From the NCBI RefSeq assembly GCF_938045225.1, contig NZ_CALINL010000040.1, forward strand, positions 1 through 6,785: a stretch of DNA of 6,785 nt. Reading direction: 5' to 3'. Origin of the DNA: an uncultured Campylobacter sp. Lineage in GTDB: Bacteria > Campylobacterota > Campylobacteria > Campylobacterales > Campylobacteraceae. Below, in pieces: positions 6,511-6,785 of this stretch (positions are counted from its first letter, which is position 1; each line of letters opens with the position of its first letter). The notes below the pieces were generated by a model. It saw only the letters and a list, made by a program, of their open reading frames with translations. It was not told the origin of the DNA and made no database searches. The position numbers and the translations under genes were made by a program.

Positions 6511-6785
6511 ATGAACGTGCTTTTTGCGGCAAATAAGCCAGCCGGCATCAGCTCGAATCATTTTCTAAGCAGGCTAAAACGCAAATACGGCGTCAAAAAG
6601 GCGGGCTTTTCGGGCACACTTGATCCGTTTGCTAGCGGCTGCCTAATCGTTGCTCTAGGAAATCACACGCGGCTTTTTAACTACATAGATAAAACGCCAA
6701 AAATCTACGAAGCGACTATGTGGCTGGGTGCGACGAGCGCTAGCCTGGATAACGAAAACATCGAGGATATCGCGCTTTGCCCGCC
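6511..6785 (+). CDS. truB: tRNA pseudouridine-55 synthase TruB (5' part)
   Basis: TruB isomerises U55 in the T-loop of tRNAs to pseudouridine. The window shows the first 91 complete codons; the rest is cut off by the window edge, not broken. The N-terminal KPAGISSNHF from residue 9 matches the KPxGxSS substrate-side motif. GFSGTLDPFASG at 32-43 holds the catalytic Asp38, and YEATMWLGATSASLD follows as in the family. The familiar GHTG before the catalytic loop is GFSG here, so the conserved His is Phe33, and the SDADG segment reads SLDNEN; to my knowledge this divergence is shared by Campylobacter-type TruB. It sits 98 bases after the helicase gene, as in C. jejuni, where csrA and ispE follow. 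Confidence 0.92.
   Translation, partial: MNVLFAANKPAGISSNHFLSRLKRKYGVKKAGFSGTLDPFASGCLIVALGNHTRLFNYIDKTPKIYEATMWLGATSASLDNENIEDIALCP

Noticed and set aside
6166..6561. Minus-strand open frame of 131 codons across the helicase end and truB start
   Set aside because: It overlaps the Tudor domain of the helicase and the truB start, both clearly coding on the other strand, and has no domain features.

Overview
The window looks like a chromosomal segment of a Campylobacter species. The evidence is the order of a UvrD/PcrA-type helicase gene followed by truB (the arrangement I know from C. jejuni Cj1101-Cj1102), extended -10 promoters of the TGnTATAAT type, and very frequent AAATTT hexamers. The G+C content of the genes is clearly higher than in C. 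jejuni. That would suit the C. rectus/C. showae/C. curvus side of the genus, but this is an inference by eye.

Layout: 1-81 is a promoter and leader with a candidate Fur site. 82-3042 (+) is a complete 986-residue TonB-dependent outer-membrane receptor of the haemoglobin/haem type, followed by a clear hairpin terminator at 3059-3086. 3087-3290 holds no gene, only short AAATTT-rich repeats and a hairpin that probably ends the next gene. 3291-4163 (-) is a LysR-type regulator, convergent with the receptor gene. 4164-4327 is a divergent promoter region. 4328-6412 (+) is a complete UvrD/PcrA-family DNA helicase with a C-terminal Tudor-like domain. 6413-6510 is a short AAATTT-rich spacer that happens to be an open 31-codon frame. 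6511 to the end is the 5' part of truB, cut off by the window.

The left half is accessory iron/haem acquisition, probably repressed by iron through Fur. The right half is conserved housekeeping: DNA repair/replication helicase, then tRNA U55 pseudouridine synthase. Nothing in the sequence shows that the LysR regulator controls the receptor. It is convergent with it and its own promoter faces the helicase gene.

I did not find a new multi-gene system here. The best leads are the concentration of AAATTT (RAATTY-class) sites in the gaps between genes, the FRAP-His-NPDL haem signature, and the arrangement of all six receptor cysteines in three close pairs.
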